Source: Mucidula mucida
Lineage: Eukaryota; Basidiomycota; Agaricomycetes; Agaricales; Physalacriaceae
Direction of reading: 5' to 3'
Assembly (NCBI GenBank): GCA_015501055.1
Contig: JADNYV010000012.1
Coordinates: 248,001 to 312,000, forward strand
DNA: 64,000 nucleotides
The notes under the pieces are model-generated. The model did not search any database. It was not told the DNA's origin and saw nothing but the letters and a program-made list of their open reading frames with translations. A program made the position numbers and the translations under genes. Position 1 is the stretch's first letter. Each line of letters starts with the position of its first letter. Positions 11,155-23,490 of this stretch are shown here, one piece after another.

Positions 11155-13116
11155 TTATAGCGCCGCTTCCGCCAGACCAGCGACCTCGATAACGCCACCG
11201 ACAAGATGTAAGCTGCCGGAAACCAGAACTCCCACAGGAGAGGACTTGGACAGGCCCTTTACAACATTGATAGCATGCTCGACTGAAGGCAGGACGTGAA
11301 CATGCTCTTTGGAGAACGATGAAACAGTAGCTATCCATGCGTCCGCAAGTTGATGTTGAATCGTCAATTCCGCTAGTTCGTTCTCTGGCGTTGAAAGAGA
11401 AGTCAAATCTGATTCATATTAAGTACCAAGCTTGCCCGTGAAATATCGACTGCTGACCTCCTTTGAACGCCCCATCAGCATAGGTGACATTTGTACAGAA
11501 GATAACATCGTCGAAGTATGTCTCTGGCGCTTCCTGGCTGCCGTGAAGCTTCAGTTGCAAGGTTATCTTGTTAAGTATTGCCGATAGGAAGGCAGGACCT
11601 GATCGTCCACTGGTACAGTTGAAGACCAGTACGCGCTTATGAGACCCTCTGAAAAGCATTTGAGAAAAAGAAGCAACCCAGAAATGAACAGGCAAACCTA
11701 GGAAGAGCCGTCGACAATCCTGCATCTCGACTGACATGCCATTGCATACAGCAATCCAAAGATTCAAGCGTGTGAGCACCATCAAGATACCAAGTCAGAT
11801 TCGCGTCTGAGGGTGCTTTGACAGTCTGACACCGTCCAGGCCATTTGGTCTCTTGGAGACCAGCAATAGCTTCATCGGTAAGGGTTACAGGACCGGACGC
11901 CGATTCACCAGTTTGTCGTTGTAGGAAAGTCTGAACAAGGTACACAGCGAGATTGGCATTTTGGACTTGATGTGCGCCAGCAAGGCCTACGAATATGAGT
12001 CGAAACGTAGGTAAGCAGGCAAAGTCGGTACCTAGTTTTATATCGGCAAGTCCAGGAAGTATGGGAGCTAACACAAATTCAGAAGCCTATAACACAATGT
12101 TGGACAAAGCCTTCTCCCATAGAAGATGAAGTACCTTGAGCTCCTTGGCACGTTCCTTTAGCATTTCAAGACCTTCCGAGGGTTGTTCCATACTAAAAGC
12201 CGGGACACCTTCCTGATGTCTGATTCAGAAGTTACAACAACGCATAGAAGTACGGGTTTGACCTTGTATATGCCACCCTTCTGCCAGGCGATCTCCTTGA
12301 GCGTTTTGCCCAGGACTGCAACATGGTCGATGCCAAGCGCAGTAACGCCAGTTACAATCGGCTTTGGGACAATGTTCGTACTGTCGTACGTTCCTCCTAC
12401 GCCGACCTCGAGCACAGTCGCGTCGACTTTCATGTCCAAGAATGCATGATAGGCGAGCAGAGTGATGAAGCGGAAGTAGCCCGGTTTCTCTGGCGTCGAT
12501 TCGTGTTGTCTCTAGCACACAATTGTTAAATAGAGACGGCAAAGCGGAATGATTTGCTTCGTACTGTGGTGTCCTTGTCCAGTCTGTCCCAGACTTCAAA
12601 GAAATAGCGCGTAAAGTCTTCCTCCGAAATTGGTTTGCCATTGACGCGGATTCGTTCGCGAACAGCGACGAGGTGGGGTGATGTATACAGACCTATCAAG
12701 ACTTGGCACTAGCATACACAAGTGTTCTATGCAACGCACCAACTTTCCAATCTGGCTTCGCCTTTGTCAAGATACTGCTAGCAAAGGCGCTCGTCGATCC
12801 CTTTCCCTTGGTTCCGGTGATGTGTATGACATTGAGCGCGTTGAGGTCGGATGGCTAGTTTCAGAGCTGTAGCTGCACTGGAGAGGAAGTAGCCAGGCAC
12901 ATACAGTATATCCTATACGCTTAGATACTCGAGCATCTCCGGAATTGCGAAAACGCTAGAGCGCCCGCCCGAGGCCCGCACGGCTTCAAGGACGGCGGCA
13001 TTCGATTGTAGAGAGTTGAGGCAATCGATGGCCTGCTTGTACGTCCTGGTCGACATTGAGCGGCGATAAGTTAACGATAAAAAGATGGTGGGTAAGGAAC
13101 GACCAGTGAGTATCAT
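11155..13116 (-). CDS. Folylpolyglutamate synthase
   Basis: Adds glutamates to folates with ATP, which keeps folate coenzymes inside cytosol and mitochondria. Visible signatures are the P-loop ITGTKGKGSTSAF, TVLEVGVGGTYDSTNIV, GIDHVAVLGKTLKEIAWQK, AHQVQNANLAVYL, the DGAHTLES motif and the C-terminal VLVSGSLHLVGGV. Two in-frame start codons exist. The one at 13056 gives MSTRTYKQAIDCLNSLQSN, the usual cytosolic start. The one at 13116 adds a 20-residue extension rich in Leu, Ser and Arg without acidic residues, which resembles a mitochondrial presequence. About six introns. No frame break was noticed. The orthologue in budding yeast is MET7. Confidence 0.9.
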
Positions 13117-13201
13117 GCCTTGGGGTGAGTTTTAAATAAATTCTGCATCAAGATCAAAATGGGATCGGATCCAGTCAAGATCCAAGTACGATACGTAAAC
13201 C

Positions 13202-14161
13202 CTATTCGTCCAAGTCAAACACCTCGTCGTTCTCTCCCTTTCTACGACTAGAAGATACTGCGTATATTTGATTAACTCCTGATGGCTGCTGTCGCTGAAG
13301 AACGCCTTTGGAAACATTAGATTGAGGTAGTGACAACCCAAGGACCTCTATACCAGAACCAGAGAGGCGCAGCTCTAATACAGCTGTAGCAAAACCGTCA
13401 TTATTGCCCAATTCCTCGAACCCAACCAATCTATCTCCCCTGTCATCAGTGCAGGTAATCAAACGCGTATAGAACCTACCGATCCTTGGTGACCCCGTCC
13501 ATGAAGCATACCACGCAAGGCAGCACTTTGATTACAAGCTTTCCACCAGCCAGGGTATATTCTCAACAAATACGCGAAGGAACCGAGTGTTGAAATATTT
13601 GGGAGCTAATGCCTAGGCGAAGAGTCAGGCTGGCGTTTTTGAAGCAAACCTTTTGCGACTCGCCGCCATATGTTTGTCCATGATTTCACATCGTTTGAAA
13701 TCGGGGTGATAGAAATGCACGACGCATCGAGGTTCGCGTCTGCAAGGCGCGTTTAGTTATGCAAAGGCGCAGTTGCGACTCTGCCACAAACGCTGTTATT
13801 CGAATCACTTCTTTCTCGTCCGAGACTTCAGTGTAGCGACCATGTTCATTTTCCCGCATATCTCGGAGGCGATCCATCCTAAATGAGATTCCCGTCAGAC
13901 GCGCTCAGAGATGCAGGTAGCAATTTACTCTCTTCGTAGTACAACTAGACCCTGTTCACGCATCGAAGAGCTGCTATCATTTTCAATCTCGGCTTCAAGC
14001 TCAGCGAATATGGCCTCGTCGTCGTCCTCATCATCCGAGGCGGTCCTTTTGTGACGTGGGTCGTTTGGCTCGACAAGTCGCGCCGCCAACGATGTAATTT
14101 TGGGATTGCTAGAACTTTGTCGGTACAAACGAGAACAACAGAATGTGTCGTACCTGTCCAT
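13202..14161 (-). CDS. TXNDC9 / phosducin-like thioredoxin-fold protein
   Basis: A phosducin-like protein of the TXNDC9/Plp1 group, which acts with the CCT chaperonin on tubulin and actin folding. The N-terminal part is acidic and helical (SDDEDDDEAIFAELEAEIEND, then MREQGLVVLRREMDRL). The thioredoxin-fold part follows: VVHFYHPDFKRCEIMDKH, KYFNTRFLRVFVENIPWLVE, LVIKVLPCVVCFMDGV, DRLVGFEEL. The usual CxxC redox pair is absent, as expected for this group. The protein ends in an acidic tail (DDEVFDLDE-like). One base seems missing in the T3 run at 13540-13542, since LVEK must join to LVIKVLP. A possible 39-base intron directly after the start codon (ATGGACAG then GT) would shorten the N terminus. 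Confidence 0.75.
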
Positions 14162-14505
14162 TATGGGAGGAACGAAGATCAAGTGAGCACGTGGTCCTGC
14201 TTTCTCACCAACCAGCAACCCACGGCGACCAGCCTATCTACTAGTACTAGTTTGCTGTGGCCAACGGGCACCGTTGATCTGCGCCAGTGTTATTCAGTGT
14301 ATGCTGCGCGCACACAACTTGCTGGGGTTATGAACGGGGGCTCTCAAACTTCAAGTACTACATTCCGAGATTTTAAATCTTCTCATTACTCCCTACGCCT
14401 ACCGCCCGACGTTACATGTTCTGCATGGCACCTTCTGGCTTCAAGCTCAATATCATAGCCCTCTGGTGAATTCTTGGACATCAGCATCATCATCAACAAT
14501 AGCTT

Positions 14506-14797
14506 TTAAAGGCGGTACGTACTACCTGAGGTTCCGTTGACGCGTTGTTGTCCTGAAGGACAAAGTTAGGCTACAACCTGACCCCTTGTGCTCGACTACA
14601 GATCAATGGAAACCCCCGGCAGCATATAAAGTCTGCTTTGATTTTGATGTAGAAGATTCAACAACTCTCACACGCCGACCTCGCATCTCGTCAGTGCAGC
14701 ATATACGCCCGAGTTTACAGGCATCTTCCTTGCCGATGTTAGTCTTCTCAATCCCTGTCAAGTGCGTCGCTATTTTGGTCAAATCCTTCGCAGCCAT
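14506..14797 (-). CDS. Small hypothetical protein (about 76 residues)
   Basis: A short candidate gene in the 1.2-kb gap upstream of Dicer. The ATG at 14797 opens a 62-codon exon (MAAKDLTKIATHLTGIEK ... SKQTLYAAGG). An intron running from GTTTCC to CCTTCAG joins it in phase to GQQRVNGTSGSTYRL and a TAA at 14506-14508. The product would be basic, Lys/Thr-rich, with a Cys pair (RICCTDE) and no signal peptide. No family was recognised. The coding look and a phase-consistent intron support it, but it may be chance. Confidence 0.35.
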
Positions 14798-15375
14798 GTA
14801 TCTATCGCGTAACTCGTCTTTTCAATTTTGTCGGGCTCGATACAAATCTACTATATAGGAGCATACTATTACTATAATAGCTTCTTGCACATTATGATTC
14901 GAGTGTTTAATTCAGCCAGAAGAGCACTTCAGAAGGGAACATTAGTAGCTGCTTCCGTAGTTCGAGTGCGTCCGTACCAGAGGCGACTGGAACGTGATTG
15001 ACTGCGAGTTCTCGTAAACGAGAGTTAAAGGAGTCGAAGAGCGCGTCGGCAACGAGTAAAACGGGTGCAATAGTCGGCGCATGTCGGCAACTCGTTTGTC
15101 TTTTGCTTTGATCTTTTCTTTGTGACTTTCTATGGTTGTGTCATTATTGCCGTGCCAGCGAGCAACGTATCAGCGTACTAAATGGTCAACGCCCCGAAGA
15201 CGCCTATCGTGATAACCGGGGAGACATTTTTGTATGCAAAACATAACGTTTTGACTGATGGCATCGGATTAGGCAGAGCACCGTCCTGTGTGACTGCACC
15301 TGCTCCTTCTAACGTGCTTCTAATAGACGCGCGCGCTACTTCTCATCCACCACCATCAACTCTTGACTAGCTCCC
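14798..15375. promoter_or_regulatory. Upstream region of Dicer gene
   Basis: The 578-base gap between the small minus-strand gene and the Dicer start codon should hold the Dicer promoter and 5' leader. The stretch around 14848-14880 is AT-rich (TATATAGGAGCATACTATTA). Nothing else was recognised. Confidence 0.35.
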
Positions 15376-18300
15376 ATGGCGTACGCGGCCGACGTCGAAT
15401 TGGCTAGCGTGCCCAATCTGCCAGCCACTCGCGGGTACCAGCAGGAAATGTTGGATGAAAGCCTTCGGAGAAACATCATTATCGCAATGGACACGGGCTC
15501 CGGAAAGACGCATATAGCCGTTCTGAGGTTGAAGATTGAAGTCGAGCGTCAACCACGCAAGGTGCATTTCCTCGACCTTATCTCACCCTTGAACAGCAAC
15601 CAAACTTCACGCCCAGATCTGCTGGTTCTTCGCCCCAACCGTTTCTCTTTGCGAACAGCAGTACAATGTTATCAAAGGGGCGCTTCCCGTATCCGTCGGT
15701 CTGATATCTGGCTCTCTCGAACCCAACCAGTGGAAGGATGCAGGCTTGTGGAAGAAAGTGCTTGACACGCATCGTATCGTTGTATCCACCCCGCAAGTTA
15801 TGCTTGACGCTCTCCGTCACAGCTACATCAACATGGGCAGGGACATAGCACTTATGGTCTTCGATGAAGCGCATCACGCGAAGGACAAAGATCCGTACAA
15901 CATGATAATGCAGGAATTCTACTATCAGCTATACCCTCGAGACGTAGAGGTGGTTGTCGACCCGCAATATTTGAGACCGATGATTCTTGGGCTAACCGCG
16001 AGCCCCATTTATGGTGGAGACATTGCAAGATCGTTCAAGTAAGCCATCGAAGATCTTAATCTCATGTTTCTGAGCTCTGTACATGCAGGTCCATCGAAAG
16101 TAACCTGGATAGCACCATCAGGACCCGCATCTCAATCGAGAAGAGCTTGCGAGACATGTTCATCGTCCCGTATTCAAGCATGCTTTATACATCGCCCCAT
16201 CAGCTCACGGTCCAGATACACCCTTTTCTACCAACCTTGCTTCTCTCTCTGCCGTTATCAAAACCCTCACGATCGACGACGATCCCTACGTGAAGCAGTT
16301 GCGCAAGGACCTCGCAAAAATCACACCTCAAACTCCGGAGTATTATCGCCTGGACCAGAAACTTTCAAAAGTCATTAGGAAGGAAAACTCTTTCACTCTG
16401 AAAGGACTTAAAGATTTTGAAAGGGCCGCCGAGGCAATCCTAATGGACCTCGGTGAATGGTCAACGGATTGGTATGTTTGGACAATTCTTGAGCAGGCAA
16501 AGGCAGCTTGTGGCTCACAGAGCGAGATGCCAACCTGGCATAATCGGGAGAAACGTCATCTTGCCGAGGTTATCGAACGCATACATGCAACGCCCGTCTC
16601 TTACTATGATGATGATATCGTCGATGCTTCTTCTCACAAAGTCATCGCACTTGTCCAGGCGCTGGTGAACGAGAAGGAAGACATGGAGGAATCGGGCGAG
16701 GCGTTTAGCGGCCTGATTTTTGTCAGGAGACGTGACACTGTCGTTGCTCTTACCGAGCTTCTTAAGCATCACCCCGTCACGAAGAGTTCGTTCCAGGTTG
16801 GCAGTCTTGTGGGCACATCGGATAGTAGCAGCCGACATGCGTTTTTGGATCTGACGCGGAAACTGATTCGGCAGAGTCAAGAGGAGACCCTCTCAGCCTT
16901 CCGCCTCGGGGACAAGAATCTTCTCATCGCGACATCTGTAGCGGAGGAGGGCATCGATGTTCAAGCTTGTGGCTGCGTCATTCGATGGGATGTACCCGAC
17001 AATATGGTTTCTTGGCTTCAAAGTCGAGGAAGGGCGCGACGAAAGCGCAGTACTTTCATTATCATGTTTTCAGAAGGCAGCGGGTTAGACGAGAACGTGG
17101 CTCAATGGGAGCGCAAAGCCAGAGAAATCGTCGATAAGGCTAACGAACCGGAACGACTTGATGTTGCAATTGAGCCTGACATCAAGGAGTACTTGGAATT
17201 TCGTCAACCGACCACCGGGTACTTATTTCTCTTATGTGTCTTCTCGCTTTGACCAAGCCATCAGTGCTCTTCTCACTTTGGATTCGGCGATTCAACATCT
17301 CAATCACTTTGTGGCAGTGCATCCTAATGCCGGCATCATACTGACTTCAGACCTCTGTATGATATCGACCCTCCCGAGCTGCCCACTGGGTGGCATTCTC
17401 TCGAAAATCGTGCATTAGTTGCAAGTCAGCCGTACCAGGGACCTTGGGCGGCGACCGTCACTCTTCCTAAATTCCTACCTCCAGAATTGCGGGTACATAA
17501 GACGAAAATGGAGCATCCAACAAAGTCGTCTGCCCAGAAACATGCGGCATTCAAAGCATATAAGAGGATGTATGATGTAGGGCTGCTTGATGACAAGCTT
17601 CTTCCCTTGTTCTTCCAAGACGAGGAGATAGAACATCTGAAGCAGGACGTCGAGAAACGTATATCAGTCGTCAAAGTGGCACCTCAAATCAATGCCTGGT
17701 TGCCGCTGTCTGATAGCGATCCATGGTATCGGTTTGAGGTGTCCCTTGGCTCTCTTCCTACGCTCTTAATGTTCACGAGACGTCCATGTCCTCCTGATTG
17801 GCTTGTGCCGGGAGGTCCTCCACCGTTATATGTTCCTCGTCAAGGGCAGGTTATGATGACTGTGCGTGACATGGGTCGAGTCAACGTCGACGATATGGAG
17901 ATTCGCCAGGCTGGTGAATATACGCGACGCCTATTCTGGAGTATTCATGGATCGCGGATGACATGGGGTAACCTCGACTTCTCTTATCTGTTTTTACCGA
18001 CCGTCGAAGAGCCTGATTGGGAGGATCGGCGTGCCTGGCAGCGAGAAGAAGCCGAACGCGGACAACGAATTTCTCAATCGTTCGACGTCAACGCGGAAGA
18101 ATTTGGCAGGACATTCTGGTACCCTACAGATATCTCCATCGTCAAGAATCGCTTTGGCGCTGGGAAAGGTTACAAATTCGTTTCGTGGCGGTATGATGAA
18201 CTCTCGCCAGATGAATTCGAGATCCTCAAAGAGCGCTACGACCATTTCGAGGATATTGAAGAGGTCGTCTATCCGTTACTCGTCGTTGAGCCGCTGCCTT

Positions 18301-20119
18301 CTCGAACCAATCTCCTGCTTCCCTTCAAACCGCCACGTGTAGAAGGACCTCCTTTGCCTCCCAAACAGTTCCTCTTCATCCCGAGGCACTCCACAATAAC
18401 GTTAATCTCTGAGATAGAAGCGCAATATGTTTATCTACTGCCGTCAGCCCTGCGCGCGCTCTCTATCGCGCTGACTACTCAGTCTCTGAAAGATCAGTTA
18501 TTCACTCAGGCCTCGCCGCTCTATGCCGTGCCTTCCCCGATTCTATCCATCGCGCTCACGGCTCCGACCTCTCAAGAACCATACAATTATCAGAGACTGG
18601 AGACCCTTGGGGATACCGTATTGAAGTACCTCGTCAGCATCCAACTTCTCTCCGAATTTCCTTTGTGGCACGAAGGCTATCTATCAAAGAGAAAGGATCA
18701 TGCCGTATCAAACGTACGCCTCGCTAATGAGAACATCAAACGAGACATGTTCAAGTGGATTATCCGCGGTACGTATTTCACGTCTTTTGGATCGCCCTTT
18801 TCGAATGAGACTTCCCAGATCGACTACTTGGTAAAAAGTGGAAACCTGCCTATCAGGAAATTCCTAAGATTTCAGTGGAAAGACCGACACCTGATGAATC
18901 GTCGGCCACTGATGGCAAAAAACCAGAGCTATCGAAAGCTGATGCTAAACTCCAGAGGAAGAAAAAGGTCGCAGGGGAACTGTCTACCAAAGGTACATTC
19001 AACCAGAGTGGTTTCTCATAGTCGATGACATTTTCACCTCCAGTCCTTGCTGATGTCGTTGAGTCTGCAATCGGCGGCGCGTATCTTCACGGGGGAATGG
19101 ATCTTGGCTACGAATGTACCAAGTTCTTCGATCTCGACCTCCAGTGGAAGCCTCTACCTGAGCGCATTACCGATATGCTAGCTCGCGTTCAAACGATCGA
19201 AGCAGAATCGCGCATAGATATCCCTGAAGGCCTAATCGCCAACGTGGAGAAAATGTTAAACTATACATTCAAACATAAACTTATCCTTCTAGAGGCGCTG
19301 ACCCACGCCAGTCATCAGCAGGATTACGGAACGACCTCGTACGAGCGCATGGAGTTTTTGGGAGACGCTGTGATGGATATGATTGTGACGGACTACCTGT
19401 ACCGTGCTGAGGGAAAGAACTACAGTCCGGGGCACATGCATCTGCGGAAATCTGCTGTGGTTAACGGTCATATCCTGGCGTACTTTTGTCTGCGTTGTCA
19501 GTTTCAGGTGGAGTCGTTCATGCCTCGACCGGTGACGGACGACGACGGGCCACTACAAATTCAGCTGCAGCGTGACGAGGATACCGTCTATCTCTGGAAA
19601 TGCCTTTTGCATTCTAGCAGCCGCGTTCTTCATCAGCAGAAGACTTCGTCTGATCTCTTTAAACGACTTCATGGCGACATTGAGGACGCGTTGCTCCATG
19701 GGAAGATATATCCATGGGCGGCCCTCACCAAACTGCAAGCGCCCAAGTTTTTGAGTGACATGATAGAGAGTCTTCTGGGTGCGGTGTATCTTGACGCGGG
19801 AGGAGATCTAGACGTTGTGCGCAATGTGATGCGCGTCCTTGGCATCCTTCCTCTTCTCGAGCGCATTGTGCGGGACAATGTCGATGTGCTCCATCCCGTT
19901 TCGAGACTTGCTGTGTGGGCATCGAAGCAGGATAAAAAGGTGAAATACAGTTATGAGCGTTCCAAGGGTAGTGTCACCTGCGTGATTAAACTGGATGACG
20001 AGATACTGGAGGAGGCTAAGGTTGCGGATAGAGATCGGGGCAAGTTGACGGAGCTGGAGGTCAGGTTTGCGGCTGCAGAGGAAGCAATCAAGTTTCTGGA
20101 TGTCCAGTACACCGTGTAG
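15376..20119 (+). CDS. Dicer-like ribonuclease III
   Basis: Cuts double-stranded RNA into small interfering RNAs for RNA silencing. Domains in order: DExH helicase with [11 protein letters not shown] (about residue 40), [10 protein letters not shown] and [11 protein letters not shown]; helicase C with [18 protein letters not shown] and [11 protein letters not shown]; Dicer dimerisation domain ([13 protein letters not shown] to [13 protein letters not shown]); RNase IIIa with [17 protein letters not shown] and [17 protein letters not shown]; RNase IIIb with [16 protein letters not shown] and [18 protein letters not shown]; a C-terminal dsRNA-binding-like end. The acidic metal-binding residues of both RNase III sites are present. 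Introns include 15562-15619, 16039-16089, 17219-17268, 18770-18826 and 18992-19050. Two single-base losses break the frame: the C3 run at 16124-16126 (DSTIRT must join [15 protein letters not shown]) and CC at 17352-17353 (LTSD must join [11 protein letters not shown]). The joined product would be about 1,450-1,500 residues. Confidence 0.9.
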
Positions 20120-20202
20120 ATGATGCAAGCCTGTAAATTACCATCGTTTTTACCGCGTTCTCTAGTCGGCAATAGAGACAATCACGTGTATTCCTTCTTT
20201 CC

Positions 20203-21695
20203 ATGTCACCACATTCAGCATGGGAGGATGCCTGGAATGCTGCCCAGCCTCGTCTTACCGCAATCAGAGACACTCTGCGAAGCAACGGCGAGCGAGATGG
20301 ACCCATCACGCGCGTCGGTCAGCTTGACGCGGAGCTACTTGACCAAGAACTTATAATTGTGCTCCAAGAACCGTTGAATAAGGCGTTGGTGCTCATAGAC
20401 GTTGGTTGTTCTTTCCTTCACAATGAGAAGGATTAATGTGACCCGGCAGGCATCATTCAAAGGGAGATTTGAGCCGGAATTGACACTTCTGATTCATACG
20501 GTTCTCTATAAATTGTCTGTCTGGAACAAGGGTGCTACCTATGGGGCCAAGCTGCAGGATCTGCGATACACGATACCATCGAAGCCCGGCGCTGGCGGCA
20601 CATCTCGTATGCCTCCGGATTATGTCTTGGGCAATTGGACTGATCACACTGTCGTAGCATCTGGGCTACCGCGACGGCTGCTATTGATACATGGTGCTCT
20701 CACTATCCTTGTTCCGTACTTGCACTCAAGAATACGGGCTTATTCGCTATCGCATGCCTGGCCAGACGCACCCACGTCAGATCTCCGTCGCAAAGCTTGG
20801 GATCTGCTCGTGTCGTGCGAATCTTCGTACACCGTTCTAAGTCTTGCAAGCTTTGTGGCATTTCTCTACAACGGCAGGTACGCGCCACCTCACCAGAGGG
20901 TTCCCCTGCTGAATTACCGCTAGATTCCGGACCATAGCAGACCGGGCTCTTAACATGCAACTCGTTCCATCCCGACCCCAAGTTCGACGTGACGTCAGCT
21001 ACGAGTTTATGAACAGACAGATGGTTTGGCACGCATTTACGGTGAGATTTCTCTCTAGAGCAATGGCAGAGACGGCGACCAACATATGATAGGAATTCCT
21101 CCTCTTCCTTCTGCCTTTGATAAATGCCCGGAAAATGCGGCGGCGATTCAATCGCGTCACAGCGTCCATCTCGAGCTTGCCCTCTAAACTCCACTCTGCG
21201 CTGTACAAGGGATCCGAGAACAGTACGACGAGCACGGCATCACGCCCGCAGCCATTGGGAAAATACCACGCGCTACCCGAAGACCAATGTGCAATATGTG
21301 CAGAAAACGCGTCTTTCAATCTCAACATGGCAGATTCTTCCAATGCATTTACGGCACCCCAGGATATTGCGACCGGTTCAGATAGTCCTGCGTATCCAAT
21401 CTACACACCTTATATAACATCGTGTGGGCACATATACTGTTACCATTGTGTTGCGGAGCGAATGATGCGCACTGCGGATGACGGAGAAGAAGATGAATGG
21501 GAGTGTCTCCGGTGTGGGTCACTGGTGAAGGAAGCAGACAGGTACACTGTTGAGGTGGAGGATGTTGGGAGTGAGCCTGGCGGGAGCTTGAGCGAGTATG
21601 AGTTTAGTAGTGATTTTGATGTCGATACGAGTGATCTTTCTGCTTCGATTGGCTCTTACAGCGAGTCGGGGCTTTCTGGGTACGGGAATTACTGA
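20203..21695 (+). CDS. PEX2: Peroxin-2, peroxisomal RING ubiquitin ligase
   Basis: A subunit of the PEX2-PEX10-PEX12 ubiquitin ligase in the peroxisome membrane, which ubiquitinates the import receptor PEX5 for recycling. The N-terminal Pex2/Pex12 domain shows VGQLDAELLDQEL, EPELTLLIHTVLYKLSVW, GATYGAKLQDLRY, LPRRLLLIHGALTILVPYL and LSHAWPDAPTSD. A RING finger follows: CAICAENA, then an inserted loop, CGHIYCYHCVAERMMR and CLRCGSLV. The C-terminal tail is acidic and Ser-rich. Three introns (about 20400-20450, 20879-20922 and 21041-21090) splice in phase. No frame break was seen. It begins 83 bases after the Dicer stop. Confidence 0.92.
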
Positions 21696-21761
21696 ACGTA
21701 GATAATAATCATATTGTAGCACTTGCCTTTTTTGGACGCGTCTCTTTGACCGTGAACTGTC

Positions 21762-22858
21762 ATGGATAGCGTCAAGACCGCCTATGCCTCCCTCCGAGCT
21801 CAAGTTGCCCAATATCCAACAGAGATCCTCGCTGTTTCTGCTTTTGCTGTTGGTGGCGTGTCGACATTTGGCGGTCGACGATTGTATACGCGCTACTTTC
21901 GACGAGTGCAAAATGCCGACCATCTCACTCCTGCAATGTTCGCACAGAAACGATGGTTGAAGGGCGTTGTAACGAGGTGCGTTGCAGCTCATTGCGGACG
22001 ATGGAGTGAATGACGAAGCTAAAGCGTAGGGGACTCTGATAATTTCCGGTGCGCAATCGTTCTGGGACTTTGGCGTGACTCTTATGGACGTTGTAGGCTG
22101 TACCATACTCCGGCATTTGGCTGGAGATGGCCTCTCAAAGTCAGACGCGTACCGACGATTACTAAAGGTACGCCAGCCATCGCTGGGGGGCTCTTTCTCT
22201 TGCTTAGGACGCCTTAGATCTTCAAGGTCAAACAATCCATGTCCGCATTGCTGGTGTCGATGCGCCCGAGGTGTGCTCGCTCTCTTTTCATCTCCCCCTC
22301 GTGTCGAGCCATCACTAGGCTGCACATTTCGGCCGACCTGCGCAGCCCTATTCCGAAGAAGCCCTAACGTGGCTCAGAAAGAAAATCCTCGGCAAGACTC
22401 TGTACTGTCAAGTCATACGACGCGACCAGTACTCTCGTGTGGTCTGTCATCGCGTTCTGTTGGTGTTATCCAACGTGACCATCTCGTTTGTAGGTCGCAG
22501 TAGTCGTGTCCCCACCCCGCATTCTCCCCGGGACATTCTTCTCTGGCAAGAACCTGTCCCTCGAGATGCTCAAAGCAGGTTGGGTAACAACGTACGAGCA
22601 GGCTGGGGCTGAGTATGGCAATTGGGGCAAGGAAGAGTACCTTCGCGTCGAGATGGAAGCAAAGTGCGTGTTTCTCTTTTCAAATTTGTTCGCCCCCCGC
22701 CTCATGATTTACATAGGGTTGCAAGGCGAGGGATGTGGGCGAATGGTTTAAGTGGAGAATCCCCCGCAGCGTACAAGAAACGGCATGCTTCGCTGGAATC
22801 GGAAACTCCGTCTAAATCCACGAAAGCAAAGGGCCGGCAAAGGTCAAGGCTGCAGTAA
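21762..22858 (+). CDS. LCL3: LCL3 membrane-anchored staphylococcal-nuclease-like endonuclease
   Basis: A staphylococcal-nuclease-fold endonuclease of the LCL3 family, which in yeast is anchored in mitochondria. An N-terminal hydrophobic segment ([17 protein letters not shown]) is followed by [62 protein letters not shown] and [18 protein letters not shown]. The nuclease Arg-Asp-Glu pattern is visible in the [14 protein letters not shown] and RRDQYSR motifs. The C-terminal tail is Lys/Arg/Ser-rich. Introns: about 21976-22024, 22049-22096, 22168-22207, 22273-22319, one near 22440-22490 and one near 22663-22715. All splice in phase. It starts 66 bases after the PEX2 stop. Confidence 0.88.
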
Positions 22859-23490
22859 TTGCGCCTCGGTCGTGGTTCACTCGTATATGGACAAAGTGAT
22901 TCCGCCCTGAAAACATATGGAGGACTTGTGTATCATACTGTATTTCATGAATGAATGAACGATCGCTAACGCTTACGTTGTAGTTTCACTGGTGGTTGAA
23001 CGCGAGTTGGACATATGGTGACTGAGTTTGAAGTTCATTCTACCAGAACGTGCTGATCATCACGATGTACGGCGGAAGGTCGGTGGTATTTCTCTTCGGA
23101 ATCGTGTCTACTTACATGTTTAGAAAGATATAACGTCCTCCGGACTTGCATTCCAAGTTATCGAATAACCGGTGGACGTAACTCGGATCGTTAAGGCGTC
23201 CAAAAAGCAAGCTACGTGCGAAGCAAGTGGAAAGATTACTAGCTTCAGGGTCGTGGTACTTGTGGTGAAGGTTTGTTCGAGGTGGGCAGCAAACACTACA
23301 CGTTAAGAGTCGGTCATGGAGGGCATTTCGACGTGTCGGTCGAACCCACAGAAGAACGTGACAATGCAGGCTGGTGCAAGGGCTTTGGCTCCGTCGTGCC
23401 TCGCCCTGCCGGACCCTGGTACACGATGCGCTACACGTGTGGAACAGATTATATGTCTGAGAACAAGGCGGGTTGGTCAACTAAGACTCG
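22859..23490. other. Intergenic, no convincing gene
   Basis: This 632-base gap separates two plus-strand genes. Long but poorly protein-like frames lie on both strands (plus from 23273, minus 23112-23480), and neither has a plausible start context, domain or intron pattern. It probably contains the LCL3 3' end and the promoter of the BTB gene. Confidence 0.4.

Noticed and set aside
21519..22325. 268-codon open frame on the minus strand
   Set aside because: It lies antisense to the PEX2 RING region and the LCL3 gene, both of which have clear motifs and introns; the antisense product is low-complexity without a domain.
23112..23480. 122-codon minus-strand frame rich in Cys and Arg
   Set aside because: No start context, domain or splice pattern; it overlaps equally open but meaningless plus-strand sequence in the spacer before the BTB gene.
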